A DNA stretch of 64,000 bases from Daphnia carinata (GCF_022539665.2 NC_081333.1:11468971-11532970), one strand, 5' to 3'. Counted from the first letter of the stretch, positions 27,384-39,800 are shown. The notes: generated from the letters alone by a model not told the origin. Numbers and translations are program-made.

Positions 27384-27890
27384 CAGCCCAAGGATCAAGA
27401 AAATGCCCGCTTTAAAGTGACCGGAAGCGGTGGTCCCAGTTGGAGTTCATCGATTACGCAGTACGACAGCGTCAGCGATTACATTTCCGCCAACTTGTAC
27501 GACAAACTTATCTGGTTGTCTAAACCTTACGCCGGCTACATTCTATCGATGGGAGCCGTCATACTCTACATGGTTGTCATCGTCATCATTGCAATGAGTA
27601 ATTTAGAGATATGCGCACACATTACGTAGAGTTAGACGTCCAATCCATGTCCTTAACGAGCTGCAGATTATTACCTTTCTTTCTTTTTCGCAAGCTTAAC
27701 AAATGTCTTGTCTCTCGATGTATTTTCAACAGCAAGTGGCGTCTTTCCGATAAGTACCCTTGGACGACAGTTGCACGATTCTCGACTACAATTAAATGAG
27801 GACGCTAATCTAGCCCGAACGGCTGGATTCGTCATGGAAGCTATCAACTTGTGGATGGATGCGAGACACAATAGTTTGAAAGAAGACTAG
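27384..27890 (+). CDS. Cluster member C: membrane-protein exon pair without its own leader exon
   Basis: Two exons, 27384-27597 and 27733-27890, have the same phases as the last two exons of members A and B (entry phase 0, inner intron phase 1). The first encodes a hydrophilic segment, an amphipathic stretch (YISANLYDKLIWLSKPY) and a transmembrane helix (SMGAVILYMVVIVIIAM). The second encodes a tail (SGVFPISTLGRQLHDS, then FVMEAINLWMDARHNSL). No in-frame ATG precedes the membrane helix. The 182 bp back to member B contain no ATG-bearing exon but do contain the member B poly(A) signal. The pair may be an alternative 3' end spliced from the member B (or A) leader exon, or a gene that has lost exon 1. 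Confidence 0.65.
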
Positions 27891-28046
27891 TTAATTCTGA
27901 GGAAAAATCATTTCCTGACTATTCAAAACGAGCGTTGTGTATGACTTTTAAATTGAAATTTAATATTTTGTACAACACGGAACCAAATTACTAAAATATC
28001 TATTTAATATTGCTACCGTGTTCGATTTATTTTGTATTGCTCAACA

Positions 28047-28271
28047 ATGAGAAACTTCTATTTCCGACTGGTTTCCTTATTGTTGCTGATGTTGCATTAT
28101 CAGTTTGAAGGCAAAATTCTTTACAGTTCGAACAGTCTTCGAAATCGATACGTAAACAAGAAAGCAGATCCTGTAATCGAATTAGTTTTCCGAATTCTAG
28201 AAATTCAAATTTCTAGATTTATCGCAGAATATACTTGGTTCGGTATAGTACATCGTGCATTTGCCTTTTGA
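28047..28271 (+). CDS. Possible small secreted protein or degenerate fourth cluster member
   Basis: A 74-codon frame begins with a convincing signal peptide (MRNFYFRLVSLLLLMLHY) and then an amphipathic stretch (ELVFRILEIQISRFIAEY). This recalls the pre-membrane part of cluster members B and C just upstream. A possible donor (TTCG|GTATAG) lies near 28240, but I see no following exon with a membrane helix or GRxL tail. It may be a decayed paralogue, a real short secreted protein or a chance frame. Confidence 0.3.
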   Translation: MRNFYFRLVSLLLLMLHYQFEGKILYSSNSLRNRYVNKKADPVIELVFRILEIQISRFIAEYTWFGIVHRAFAF

Positions 28272-29819
28272 CGCACGATTCTATTGCGTACGTCTCAATG
28301 TCAATCAAACGGTATGATCCGATCGATTCTGCGGAACATGCTATTTGTTTATCGATCTGGTTTTCCCTATTGAAAGACACCAAACTGACGTGGAGATGCG
28401 GTAAACTTCGTTCTCGTTTAAAACATTTTCCCGAAATTGAGAGATTGGGCCCATTCAATAAATTGTGCCCGAAAAAGCCGAGTTGAGAACAAAAAATCGG
28501 TTTCAACAAATTGAAAAAGTGATAAAAACGAGATGTCACGCGTCCCTGGTTCATGCTACTTTTCTTTATTAAGAAACTTCATCATATAATGTGTGACATC
28601 GAGCGTACATTACGGTTGAATTGACAAAAGTCCTTTCCATTTACTCGTTGGCCAACATATTAAATATTAATAAAGCCAAGTTCATTTCTTTGGACTACAG
28701 GTTGTTCGTTAGCCATCTTGTTGTGGTGATCATATTATTTATTAATTACAGTATGTCTTAAGAAAAGTAACGCGTAGGTAACTTCTGCTTTGCCAGAGCG
28801 CGGGTTTAATATCAGTTTAGATGTTCTATTACGTCGAAATCGATAACGAAATTTCTCTCCTGAAAACTTCCGAGTTGACAAGTTTGTGAAAATCGTCGAG
28901 ACGCAAACATAAAAGGGCGAAGCTGGAAGGAAGATGGGTAGCGATTGAACCACCGCGGGGCACAATAACATTTTAATCTGGGAAAGTGCTTAGTGAACCT
29001 TGTACACGTTCAACCATAAATAACCTGGGCAGCAACCTATTATAAAATTTCATTGAACAATCTGTGCGGTAGAATAAAGGGGCATATACCGTGTACATAT
29101 AGGGAACCACGCCTACATTTGATTATTAAGAAAAGTCGTGTATACAGCAAGCACTAGTATATAACAGCAATATCTAGATTGGTCCTTTGAGAGGTCCTGA
29201 GAAATTACGCAGACAGTGCAACAGAGGAGGGTAAGACAAGCTAACTATGCTGGTATATATTCTATAAGAGTAGCAGCCGATAATAGGATCGGTTGATGCT
29301 CTCAAGTCTGTGCCAGCTGTCTTCCACATATACGACAATCAATATAGAGGCACACGCCAAGGATAAAAGACGGAGACGTCTATCGCTCAGCTGAAAAGAG
29401 AAAAATAGGCAGCAAAAAGGTGACTCGTGCTTCAGTATACGAAATTGGTATGTCAATGCAAATGAAGGGCTCAATTAGTCGGTTCTTCAATTTAAAATTT
29501 TCAAACCAAATGTTTTGCCATCTCCCAAAGGATAAAAAAATCAGCGCCAGGTACGAACCTTTTTCATTGATTAGCAGCAATTGATATCAGTAGGTACTCT
29601 TTTGACGTTTGTCGAATACAGTTTCGAATTTCGCTTTCAGAGAATCATACTGTTTATGGCTTCAAAAAGCATAACCGAAGTTGAGAAAACACTGCACCAC
29701 AACTCTCAATTCTTAATTTTTTTACTAATTCTTGTATAGTTAGTTCTGCTAGTTCTTCTATAGTTAAAAAGATATGAATTCAATTCAGTTCTTTTTACCC
29801 TGAACGGAGTTTTCTAAAT

Positions 29820-29900
29820 AACGGCAAAAAACAGATTCACGCAGTACGCCAGCACATTCTGGCGCTAACCTGCTGCATCACATTTATTCGGTATATTTGG
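29820..29900. repeat. Dispersed repeat copy 1 with short palindrome
   Basis: This copy shares about three quarters of its bases over ~55 nt with 30505-30565. Both end in a near-perfect inverted repeat, CGCCAGCACATTCTGGCG here and CGCCAGCACGTTCTGGCG in the other copy. Flanking sequence (29950-30005) also resembles the end of the ~198-bp tandem unit, with GAGTATA followed by CAAGAGATACTGATT. It looks like an older copy of the same repeat family. Confidence 0.5.
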
Positions 29901-30343
29901 AAAACGATTCATTTGACGATAAAACGAATCGTTTTTTCTAAATCACAATTAATTTTTGAGTATATTTTGTAATTCTTAATTCATTCCAAGAGATACTGAT
30001 TTTTTGCAGGTTTTGACAAAAGTGAGAAGGCTATAGCCTTCCCACTTTTTCATTTTTTGTTAAATTCAAGATATAGCTAAAAATGCATCGTTTTGATTCA
30101 AAATTAAACGAGAATCACAAAAATCAAGTTTATTTTTGCACCAGGCTTATAGTTTTCGAAAAAAAACGATGAAAACAGAAGAACAAAGTTGTTGCGCTAA
30201 CATACGTTTGTACGGAATTTGATACACTTTTTGTAAGCAGCCACTCCTCTGATTTAACACTTATTTCGATAATTTGATAAATTAATTTATTTAAAATATC
30301 AAGTTTATTTAAAAATCAACGTAAATATTTTAAAACCGTAAAA

Positions 30344-30398
30344 AATAAGCCCGACGATATAAGCCCGACTAAATAAGAGCGACGAAATAAGCCCGACT
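30344..30398. repeat. Four-copy ~14-bp minisatellite
   Basis: Four head-to-tail copies of about 14 bp, consensus ATAAGCCCGACKAA, with single-base differences (one copy has GAGC for GCCC). It sits within the repeat-rich block ahead of the ~198-bp array. Confidence 0.7.
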
Positions 30399-30570
30399 TT
30401 TTTTTATTTTTTGGCCCAAAACGAAATACAGTTTTAAATATATTAATTCGATTCAGAATAAAATTAGAATTACCAATATCGACTTTATTTTTACGGAGAA
30501 CTGACGGTTTTTCAAATAAAGGTAAAAAAACGGGTTTATGCAGCACGCCAGCACGTTCTGGCGTGCGTGT

Positions 30571-31130
30571 AAGCTGTTCATTTAAAATAAATAGATGGCA
30601 GCTGTTGTTAAAATCAAACCGATATTTTTTTTTTGCTTTTATTTAAGTGCCAATTAATATGCCACGGATGCGATGTTTTATGCCTATTCCTTCCTTCCTC
30701 TTAAAATGGGAGTATACTGTCTGATTTTTAACGAATTTCAAGAGATATTGATTAATTAAAACTTTCAAGCTGTTCATTTTTAAATGGGTAGATGGCAGCT
30801 GTTGTTAATATCAAACCAATATATATTTTTTTGCTTTTATTTAAATGCCAAGTTAATATGCCACGGATGCGATGTTTTATGCCTATTCCTTCCATCTGCT
30901 TTAATTGGGAGTATACTGTATGATTTTTAACGAATTTCAAGAGAAATTGCTTAATTAAAAATATCAAGTGGTTCATTTTTAAATGGATAGATGGCAGCTG
31001 TTGTTAATATCATACCGATATTTTTTTCTTTTTGCTTTTATTTAAATGCCAAGTTAACCTGCCATGGATGCGATGTTTTATGTCTATTGCCTCCTTCCCC
31101 TTTAGATGCATTATCTGTTACTTTTTTTAT
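30571..31130. repeat. ~198-bp tandem repeat, about 2.7 copies
   Basis: Units start at 30571 (196 bp), 30767 (199 bp) and 30966 (partial, fading near 31130). Each unit contains GTTCATTT, ATGGCAGCTGTTGTTA, TTTTGCTTTTATTTAA, GGATGCGATGTTTTATG and, in the two full units, GGGAGTATACTGT. The copies differ by scattered substitutions and 1-3 base indels, so the array is not recent. No coding frame runs through it. Confidence 0.85.
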
Positions 31131-31664
31131 CTTGGTGGGGAACTTTAGTCTAGACGATTTTTTCCTTTTTGTATACTGACCTCCACCCGCCACGTTTTCA
31201 GCTTTCAAGTATCTCGAAATTATGAAAAAAAAAAATATAGAAGAAATGCCATAGGCTTAGCCGATAACTGCTTCTAAACGAGATCTACTTGGAGAGCCGA
31301 AATATTTTATCCACCAAATGTGTGTATTTTGACGAACCGACGCGACTGAGTTTTCTAAATACCAAACCTAGACTATCCAAATCTATGTACAAGATGGTTG
31401 TCTTGACGGTTTCGTTCAATAAGTGAGACTTGTTCAAATATTTAGACGGTAGTACAGAGAGACGATCATTTTTGAATCCCGAAGCAGAATGAAAAAAAAA
31501 AAATAATAATAAACAAAGCAGAAGATGAAATACAGGTTTGGAGGGAATAAGAAAAAACCGTCTAAAACAAAAAAAAATAATCAACGAAGGATAAACAGAG
31601 TTCAGAAGCATAATTTTCCTTTACAGTATGTTTTCTCGCTCCTTCTTGATTTGATTCTCGTTTT

Positions 31665-33437
31665 TCAACAATTAATCCCTGGGATTTGAAGATCATGCCG
31701 CTCGCAATAACGGAGTTGAGCTTGGCGTAACAAGCGCTGCTTTCGTTCCTGAAGTGACAGCCCTCGCTCATGGACGAGCTTGCTGAACGTAGATGCCGAA
31801 ACTTGTTGCACCTGCGAAGAAGTCCCAGTTGGTTTATAGTTGGATGGGCCAGGCCTTGGAGATGACCCAGTTGGACCACTCTCGACCCTTGTCACTATCG
31901 GCTCAGGAGTGAATGGTACAACGCCTTCAACTAGATTGGCCACTGTGGCATCCACGCTATTAGTTCTGCCTATAAATGGTGTAAAACATTAAATTTGAAG
32001 TCGTTTTGAAAGTAATTTCATCTTACTTAGATCGCTCAATATGACGGATATGGGAACATGAGGCAAGACTTCTTTTACTTGATTGGCCATTACTTGCCAC
32101 CGATTATTGGATCTCTGAACCGGACGTGGGGGTTGTGCCTCAAATCGCTTCCTTTTGATAAGTTCGATCTAGGTAACGGATATAAAATATGTTAGAAATA
32201 TGCTGTTGCAAAGAAGAGAGTTCGTACCTTGTCTTTAGCGGTGAAAGAAGTCGCGTTAATGCCGAGATTTTGGCTGATAGCCGATTCTATCCGGCTAACG
32301 TAAGCTTCAAGTTCTTCATCTTCTTGGCACTCAGCCGGATCCAGAAATCTGAAATCATACGTAACGATTCGTGATCCTGTACAACTGAACGCTGAAGCCA
32401 ATTGAAATTACTTAATGTTGAAAATTGTGCAGGGACTAAAGAGGAGAAAGAACGCATCCGTCCACGGCTGACTGTCTAGGACGGTAACGGCAAAGGGTGG
32501 GAAAGGGCGTGAAACTTTCAAAGACAGCGGCTGAACTGGAAGTTTTGGATTATTTCGCTTGTGTTGATCAAACTTTCCAGGTTGAAACTTGAGAAGTCCT
32601 GTTTTGGCTGCAGTTGTTTCATCTTCTGGAAAGATGGTGGTTCTTGGTGTACCAGCTATTACCTGGAGAACGATTGAATCAAATGGGCTACAGTGATTTG
32701 CGACCCAGACAGCATTTTCTTGAGCAGCTGCCTTGCTTGAATGTTTTTCGTTAACAAAAACACCAAGTATTAATCCACACACCCTCAACAAATATCTGAA
32801 AAGGAGTATTTTAATAAGAGGAATTTAAGAAAACTCAAGCAAGAAAGCTAGAATGCACAACTACCTTTTCATTGGCTGGTATGGCATATAGAGAAACATA
32901 AGATAGAACTGGATGAGGGCAAAGATTCTCATCACAAGCAGAAATAGTCCTAAGGGGGTGTAAAATACCAGCAGCAACAGTGTCCAATCCCATTGTGTGA
33001 TCCTGCATGAAGAAAAAGAAATGTTCGAGAACAATATTGAAAATAGTCATTGGTAACCAGATGGCTGCTAGAATAGGCACAGATTTTAAAGCTCTGCAAA
33101 CAACTGAAGCCAAACATTGTCTGCAATTTTTGCAGCCATCTTCTAAAGAATAATGATATGTATTCCTCGAAATCATAAATGTTAATTTTGGGCATGAATT
33201 GGTTTCGTAAGTTGCAGATGCCTCGTAAAGAACAACCATTAAGATTCTGTCCAGTACCTCACGAAACCTCACTTCACTACGGCTAATCCGATCGTTGCTA
33301 CTAAAATTTCAAATATTTTTCATACTGATCGTTTCGGGACGAGTCTGAAAACTGTGGTAGTTTAAGAAGAGAATCAAATAGTAATTCGTATTTTACCTTG
33401 AATCCTCGAACAATTCTTCTAAATTAGGAGAAGCCAT
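31665..33437 (-). CDS. AUP1: AUP1-like protein (lipid droplet/ERAD factor with acyltransferase and CUE domains)
   Basis: AUP1 sits in the ER and lipid droplet monolayer and recruits the E2 UBE2G2 for ERAD. Exons on the minus strand are 33437-33397, a short one near 33300, 33002-32865, 32795-32412, 32348-32228, 32168-32027 and 31969-31665. The order matches the family. A membrane hairpin comes first (TLLLLVFYTPLGLFLLVMRI), then the acyltransferase motif NHCSPFD and FPEDE. The CUE domain follows (VKEVLPHVPISVILSDL, then VDATVANLVEGVVPF). The C-terminal E2-binding region is SLQERKQRLLRQAQLRYCER. From 33002 to the stop all phases agree; the first two junctions are unresolved. The gap between NHxxxxD and FPE is only about 15 residues, much shorter than in vertebrate AUP1. 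Confidence 0.85.
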
Positions 33438-36400
33438 TGCTGACGACACATAAACAGACGCATTGGAACAGCTAAACAGCAACCAGAATGCAGAACGATT
33501 TGGTGACGTCAAAATCAAGACAATATTGACCCATCCGTATCATCGCGTGATTGCTGCATATAAAACAAAATTGCCGTCACGATAATGTGAAAACACGGTC
33601 GCCATATTTTTATTTTTATTACGATCGCGCAATAAATGTAAATGGCTCCTTTTATCCCGTCATTTTTCAACATTTCACCAACAATAGAACCCGTATTTTT
33701 CCTATTTCTTGCTACCCTAACGAAAATAGAACGAAGGCCAGCACTTTCTAATGAACAAGCAGCAAGAATAAAAAGAATAAAAGCCTTCAGCATGCAGAAC
33801 AGTAGACTAATACCACCATTGCTACGGTATAGTTTAATATCACATGGGGCGACGAGAGGTATACACACAATAACATTTAGTTATTCTGTCTGGCGCCCGT
33901 ATTATTCCTTAACGACGACACCGTGACTTATTCATACTAAAGTACAGTTGTCATCCATATTGCCAAAAAAGCGGGAACGATCCATAACTAAACCTTCGGT
34001 GCTTCTTTTTGACAACTGTACAAGTGCACCATGGGAAAAGTTGGTAGGCAATGCATAGGTTTTTGTTTTATTGTTAGGAACAACCGCCTCCTAAGAAATG
34101 ACCACGTACCAGCACCGCTACCGAAAAAGTAGCATTTATAAATACTCATACCTACCTCAAATTGTCGACCCACCGCTCTAAAGGTTGTAAACTTTTGACC
34201 GACGACACGAGAAAGATATCGATCGACAACAGCAGCAGTTGGAATAAAGCAATAATGCAATAAAACAAAAATAGGTTCAAACCTGCTGGACTAGCCGGTA
34301 AAAATAGAAGTATTTGCGACGGATACACACAAAGCTTACCTGTATTTAAAATTTTACGAGTGCAACAAGAAAAAGATCGTTTTAAATAACGACACGGCGA
34401 CAGACGGTTTCTCTGTGCATTACGTTTATTTTTTTCAATATCAATCCAAGCCAATAGAAAAAATCACCGTGGGAACAAGAAGAAAGTTGAAAGAAATATC
34501 ACGGGATATGTAAAAATGCGCTGAAAGATGGGAAAAGAAAAAACGTGTTTACTTATCAGCAAGATCAATATCACATGCTAAAGTATGTGACGTTCTTTTT
34601 CGGATCTACCAGAGAAAAAAAAAATGGTTCAGTTTGGCTGCTCTTGTTTTCCATTATCCGTGCGGTGGCAACGCAAGCGAGGGCAAAAAAAAAATTCCCA
34701 ACATTAGCCAGTTAATTGAATTCCATTGGCTACACACTCACACACTACTCACATCAGGAATTCTTTATATTTAATGAAGGCCACCGCCTATGTTTAACTA
34801 ACCTGGTATTTCCAGTTTGAGATATATACCTCTCCGTTTGTATGTATTCCACAAATTCTTTTCTATGATAAGAGCATTAAAAGACAATGTCGAAAGGGAA
34901 TGAAAAAAAAAAAGTGCAACAAAGCGTCAAATGTCTCATGAAAGGGCGGTTTTTGAAAGAGAGTTCCACCATCTAGCAGATATGCATTGTAAATTAAAGC
35001 GACAATTGGTGTGTAGACAACAGATAATGGGTAGGATTTTAATGATGTACACACCGAAAACAAAAGAAGGAAAACAGTCTTGTGTTACCTCCCTTTTTTT
35101 TTAATTTCAATTGTCTCAACGAATGTCTTCAGGAATATCCTACCGTATTTTTATAAGAAAGCATCTTCCGTGGCCATTGTCTGCCTTCCATCATCTGTGA
35201 CATCAAACCCCAGAAAGAAGGTGTTGTCGGCATCGAAGAAAAGAGATGCCAAGACTTCAAAAACCCCCTCACCTGGGACACAGTCAAACGTGGGAACATG
35301 AACCTGTTTTTTTCTTTTTCAAGAAAAAAAAAGGAGAGCGTCGACTATAAGATTGGCTGCTGCTGTCGGTTGTCCCTCAAGGTTTTTCCTTTTTTTTTTC
35401 TTATTGGGAAAAGAACGGCTGTCTCCGATACAAGTCGAAGATACGCGGCGGATCAATGCTTGAGGAAACAACGGGAACCTTATTTATACCCTCTTGATAT
35501 TCCCACGTCCTTATTCTTTTCTACTCCCCTCGATTTTTGTGAGAAAGGGTAAGTAGTACTTTGTTTTTTTGACTGCTCTTTTTTCCCCTCTGTTTTCGTG
35601 ATCCTTAAAAAAAAAAACCTATTTCCCCTTCCTTCCTGCCTTCGTGATCGAATTACGGTTTTATTTTTTTTTTTTTTCTCCATGACGTTCGATTGTTATT
35701 TTTGTGTTACTCCTGTAGGGGTAAAAACAGGAAGGCGATAGAGGAGTACGTAAACACGGCATCGTATTTTCGGAGTGAGTTGGATGTTGTTAGAAAGAGG
35801 GGGGACGTAATCGATTCGTGTAGAAATATAAATGTTCACGAAAACGGAGTATCTATACGAAATGATGCAATAAGTAAAGACTTTGTAATACATTTCGTTT
35901 AAAAAAATGATTGTCGTCATTTTTCTGTATTGATAATCATTTCATTATTTAAAAAAAAAACATGTGATAGGAGAAAGGAATATGCAAGAAATCAGACGCG
36001 TTCAAAACACACAAAGAAAAAATGGGGACGTGGTGGATGTTTTTGTTTTGGAGATTCGAAATAATGAGTGAAGGGGCGTGAGTTAGTATAAAGTATGTGT
36101 TAAATTCAATGTAAAACGCAAACAAATAATCGGTGATCGGCCGTTCGTCTCCGCTGGGGACAAACTCGTGACACGAACAAATCAATCCATCAACAGACAA
36201 AATTGTAGAAAAAAAGTTCCTCCTTTTTCACGTACCCCACCGCCCCAGATTACCACCACTTTCTTTTCTTTTTCTACTTCACTGCGTTCTAATGTTTTTT
36301 TTTTGTTTGTTTTTGCTTATCTACATACAAATAGAATACTCAACAGAACATTCGTTCTACTACAGATTTTTTTTGTTGTGTTTTCACGATGAAATAAAAT

Positions 36401-36894
36401 TACAATAACAAGTTAGATTATCTCTTAGCTCCCCCCTTTCTTTCTTTCTATTGTTTGTGTTTGTTGTCCTGAATTCATAATACCAACTTCTAATTGGCAA
36501 ACACATTTTTTTTTTATATCTGGAAATTATTTTTTTTTTTTTGTACACCGACCACCGCATGACTCAAATGATTTGAAATTCTCTGATTGTGTCGCGAAAA
36601 ATTAGAAAAAGAAACAGAGAGCCAAAATACTCGAAAAAAAAAAAAAATAGCGAAAGAAAATGGACGAAAAAATTGATATGAAAGTGAGATTGTTGAAATT
36701 GAGTCGAAAGTTTTTTTCGAATGCCTTGTGACTTTGGTTACGTTTTGTTTGAAATCGAGACAGTTGGTCTCGATTCGAACCGACTAGGGCACCGAGTAGG
36801 AGAAGCAAAAACACCCATTTTCATCACGTGACTTTAGGAAATGAAAGCAAAAGAGAAGGAAGGAATACACACAAAAAAATGCTGTCAGTTTGAA
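33438..36894. other. Intergenic stretch between AUP1 and neuralized
   Basis: The AUP1 5' region and the neuralized 3' UTR border this stretch. It contains many A/T homopolymers. Opposed short frames at 33515-33930 (one with a signal-like start, MLKAFILFILAACSLES) overlap each other and have no domains or splice partners. I do not support a gene here. Confidence 0.45.
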
Positions 36895-39800
36895 CTAAGA
36901 TCGGTAGGCCCGGATGACGTCGCGGATCGGCGCCCGACAGATGGGGCACAAACCCTGGCCACCGGCCGTCCGGCCTCCGTGGTAGAGAGTCAGGGCGCAA
37001 TCGTAGCACAGGCACATGTGACCGCACGAGTAGAGGACGCAATCGACGCTGCGTTCGTAGCAGACGGTGCATTCACTGCTGGACCCGGTTCCCGATTGGC
37101 AATTGAGGCTGTGCGTCAACGTTTCGACGTAGGAAGCCGTGCCGGAAGACAAGACACCCGACGGAAACGATTGTTGCATCATGTGAGCGGCGGACGGGAC
37201 GGATTGATAAATAGGCTGAGGTTGCTGAGGACGAGGTGGGCTCATACGAGGAGGTGCCTGGTAGATGACGGCGGGTTGTTCGGCCAGCTGAGGTGGTGCG
37301 ATTGTGCCCAGGAGACGGACGGCTCGGGTGCTTCCGTAAACGTCAAAGATGGCCCAAAGCGGCAGGGAAACGTCAACGTGCATCAAAAGGGTGGCGGCGC
37401 CTCGGTTCCTCATCATCGTCACTTCGCCGCTGTGAGACAGGTGGAATTCGATTTCATCACCAAGGATCGGTCCGTGAGCGACATCTTTGGAAATGACCCA
37501 ATATTCCGGTCTGTAAATTGTTAAAAAAAAAAAAAATAATGAAATTATATTTCACATTTCTCCTTGAAAATCGATGGAAAGGAAAAAGGAAAAGAAAATC
37601 GGAATGTACCGATCGAGGAGTTGGTCGGCATCGTCGGGCAAGTCAGTGGATGAAAGAGATGCTGGATTGCAAGTGGTGAAGCCGAATCCCATTCCGCCGA
37701 CGTAGATGGATTCCGTCTGGACGATCTGAACGACCCACGACTCGCCCGGGTTGATGGGCCTGGACGAGAGGACGTAGCCGTTGCAGAACTCGGCGTCGTG
37801 GCGGACGGCTGTGCGACAATCGGGTCCCATGCGGATGTTGACGCCGTGCGTGCGCGGGTGGAACGTCAACGGCTGAAAGACGTGGTGGCGGTAGTGACGC
37901 AATGGAGGGGGAGGCGGAAAATTCTGGAGGACGGCGGGCGGTGCCGGCGGCTGTCCAGCCGAATTGTTGGACGACTGCAGTTGCTGTTGGAGACTTCCAG
38001 GAATGGGCGGTAAGGGCAGACTCGGGAGTTGATGAGGTCCGCGATTCAAGTTGAGCGCGTTCATCGAGACGAGCAAATCGGCTTCGCTGCGCGGCCGCGG
38101 CATTTGCTGCTGATGGTGCAGCTGCTGGAGGTGGTGCGGCCTTTGATTAATGTCATTCGAAGCCAAAGTGCTACTAATTCCACTGCTGGATGCGCTCGAC
38201 TGCAAACTCGTGGTACTTCTCCTCGTCGGCGAATTACGCATCGGATTGTTATTTAAACTGCCTCGAGGATCTGGAGCGAAAGAAAAACGAAATTCAAGTT
38301 AAACGATGAATGAAAGAGAAAAGAAGATGGCGGGTTCGACTTACCAACAAATTGGACGGCTGTCGTGTTGCCGTAAATGTCAACCATGATCCAAAGTGGC
38401 GTGCGTGCATCGACGCCCGTCAAAAAGACGCCCTTATCCTGTCCGTTGACGTTGAGCATCACATCGCCACTGGCCGTGAAGTGGAACGCGAAGAGGACGC
38501 CGACGTCGACGTAGCGTTCAGGCAATGCCTTACCCCAGAAACCGGGACGGCTCGTCAAATCTGTTTCCACATCATTTGAAAAAAGAGAAAGAAAATGAGA
38601 ATGTTGTTTCAAAAAAAGAGAAATAGGGCCGTAAAAACTTACCAGGGCAGGCGTATTTGGGCAAGACTCCGCTGAAGGATGCCGGATTGCATGATGTGAA
38701 GCCAATACGGAGCACTCCGTTCCATGATGTGGAACATTCCGCCACGCGTAGATAAACCTGAACAAAAAGGACAAGCATTTTAATTTAAAAATAATGGTTT
38801 CTAAATGGAATCGCATTAGGAATTCAATACATGTTATAAAGATTTTTGTTTTGTTATTTACCTTTTCATTGGGACGGACGGTGCGCTGGGAGAAAGCGAT
38901 GCCTTTGCAGAAAGAATCGACGCGGCGGGCCGTGCTCCGATCGGCTGATAAGCGGACGTGCTCTCCGCGCGTGTTGTGGAACTGTAGAATCGGCTGCGAC
39001 GCGCTGCCGTCGCCATTGTTCGAACCTGGACATACGGATAGAATGGAGAAATTTAACAAAAGAGTTCACATTTCTCTCTCTCACTTTTTTTTTTTTGTTC
39101 AATTTCAACATCTCATGTTTCTTTCGTCTCCCTCCCGTCTGATGTAAATGCGATAAAAAGCACGCGCATTCCTACGATTGAATGGATCTATACCCTCATT
39201 CCGGTGTTACATGTTGGACGACTTTTTTTTTTTTTTTAGTCTATGTCATCGTATCATTCCCCTCTTCCATTTCCCTTAGCTATTCTTCTGCGTGCCTTCA
39301 CTAGACCATTGAAGGACCTCCCATACTTTTTTCTTTCAATAGTATGTGTCGCATAGAATTTATTAAACATCTGGAACGCGAAAATAAAAGAAGAAGAGTT
39401 GATGCCAGTATCCGCAGGCACACGCCTCCCCCCACCGGATGGTACTCCGGAAGTATTTGAATTAAAAAAGGGAAATCACGTCGAGGAAATCAGAAAAGAG
39501 ATTTCAACTTTGAACTTTTTGTGCGTGTTAAAACACTTTCATGAAAAACAACCGGACGGAAGCCGTCACGATCCGAAGACTTTGAAACGGGACGAAAAAA
39601 AAAACGACCGGAAAACGTCATCAGTGGTCAGATACATAAGAAGAAGGGGGGGAGTTAAAATAAATTACGAACATAGGTACACGAAAAAAAAAAACCCTTA
39701 GGCCTATCCAATTATCTAAAAAAAAAAAAAATAGTTTCAACTTGGTAGGAATTGTCCAGTTCTCCCGGAAACCGCACATATTTTTCCTTTGCAACGTTAG

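Larger units (their letters stand above)
28272..31664. other. Spacer rich in AT and repeats
   Basis: No gene is supported on either strand. From about 29.8 kb the sequence consists of related repeat pieces that lead into the tandem array listed separately. The final ~300 bases (31.3-31.66 kb) are probably the AUP1 3' UTR. Confidence 0.5.

Noticed and set aside
32590-32670. Possible 37-nt intron (GTAATA...TTCCAG) inside the AUP1 exon
   Set aside because: Too short for the introns seen here, and splicing it would delete the FPE motif; reading through keeps family residues.
33515-33926. Overlapping frames on both strands, one with a signal-like N-terminus
   Set aside because: The two frames overlap in opposite directions, have no domains, no good splice partners and sit in the AUP1 upstream region. 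Probably chance.
34152-34454. 100-codon minus-strand frame with hydrophobic stretch
   Set aside because: Hydrophobicity comes from AT-rich codons; no domain or neighbouring exon supports it.
36841-37524. 227-codon plus-strand frame opposite the last neuralized exon
   Set aside because: Antisense shadow of the NHR2/RING coding sequence caused by high G+C content there.
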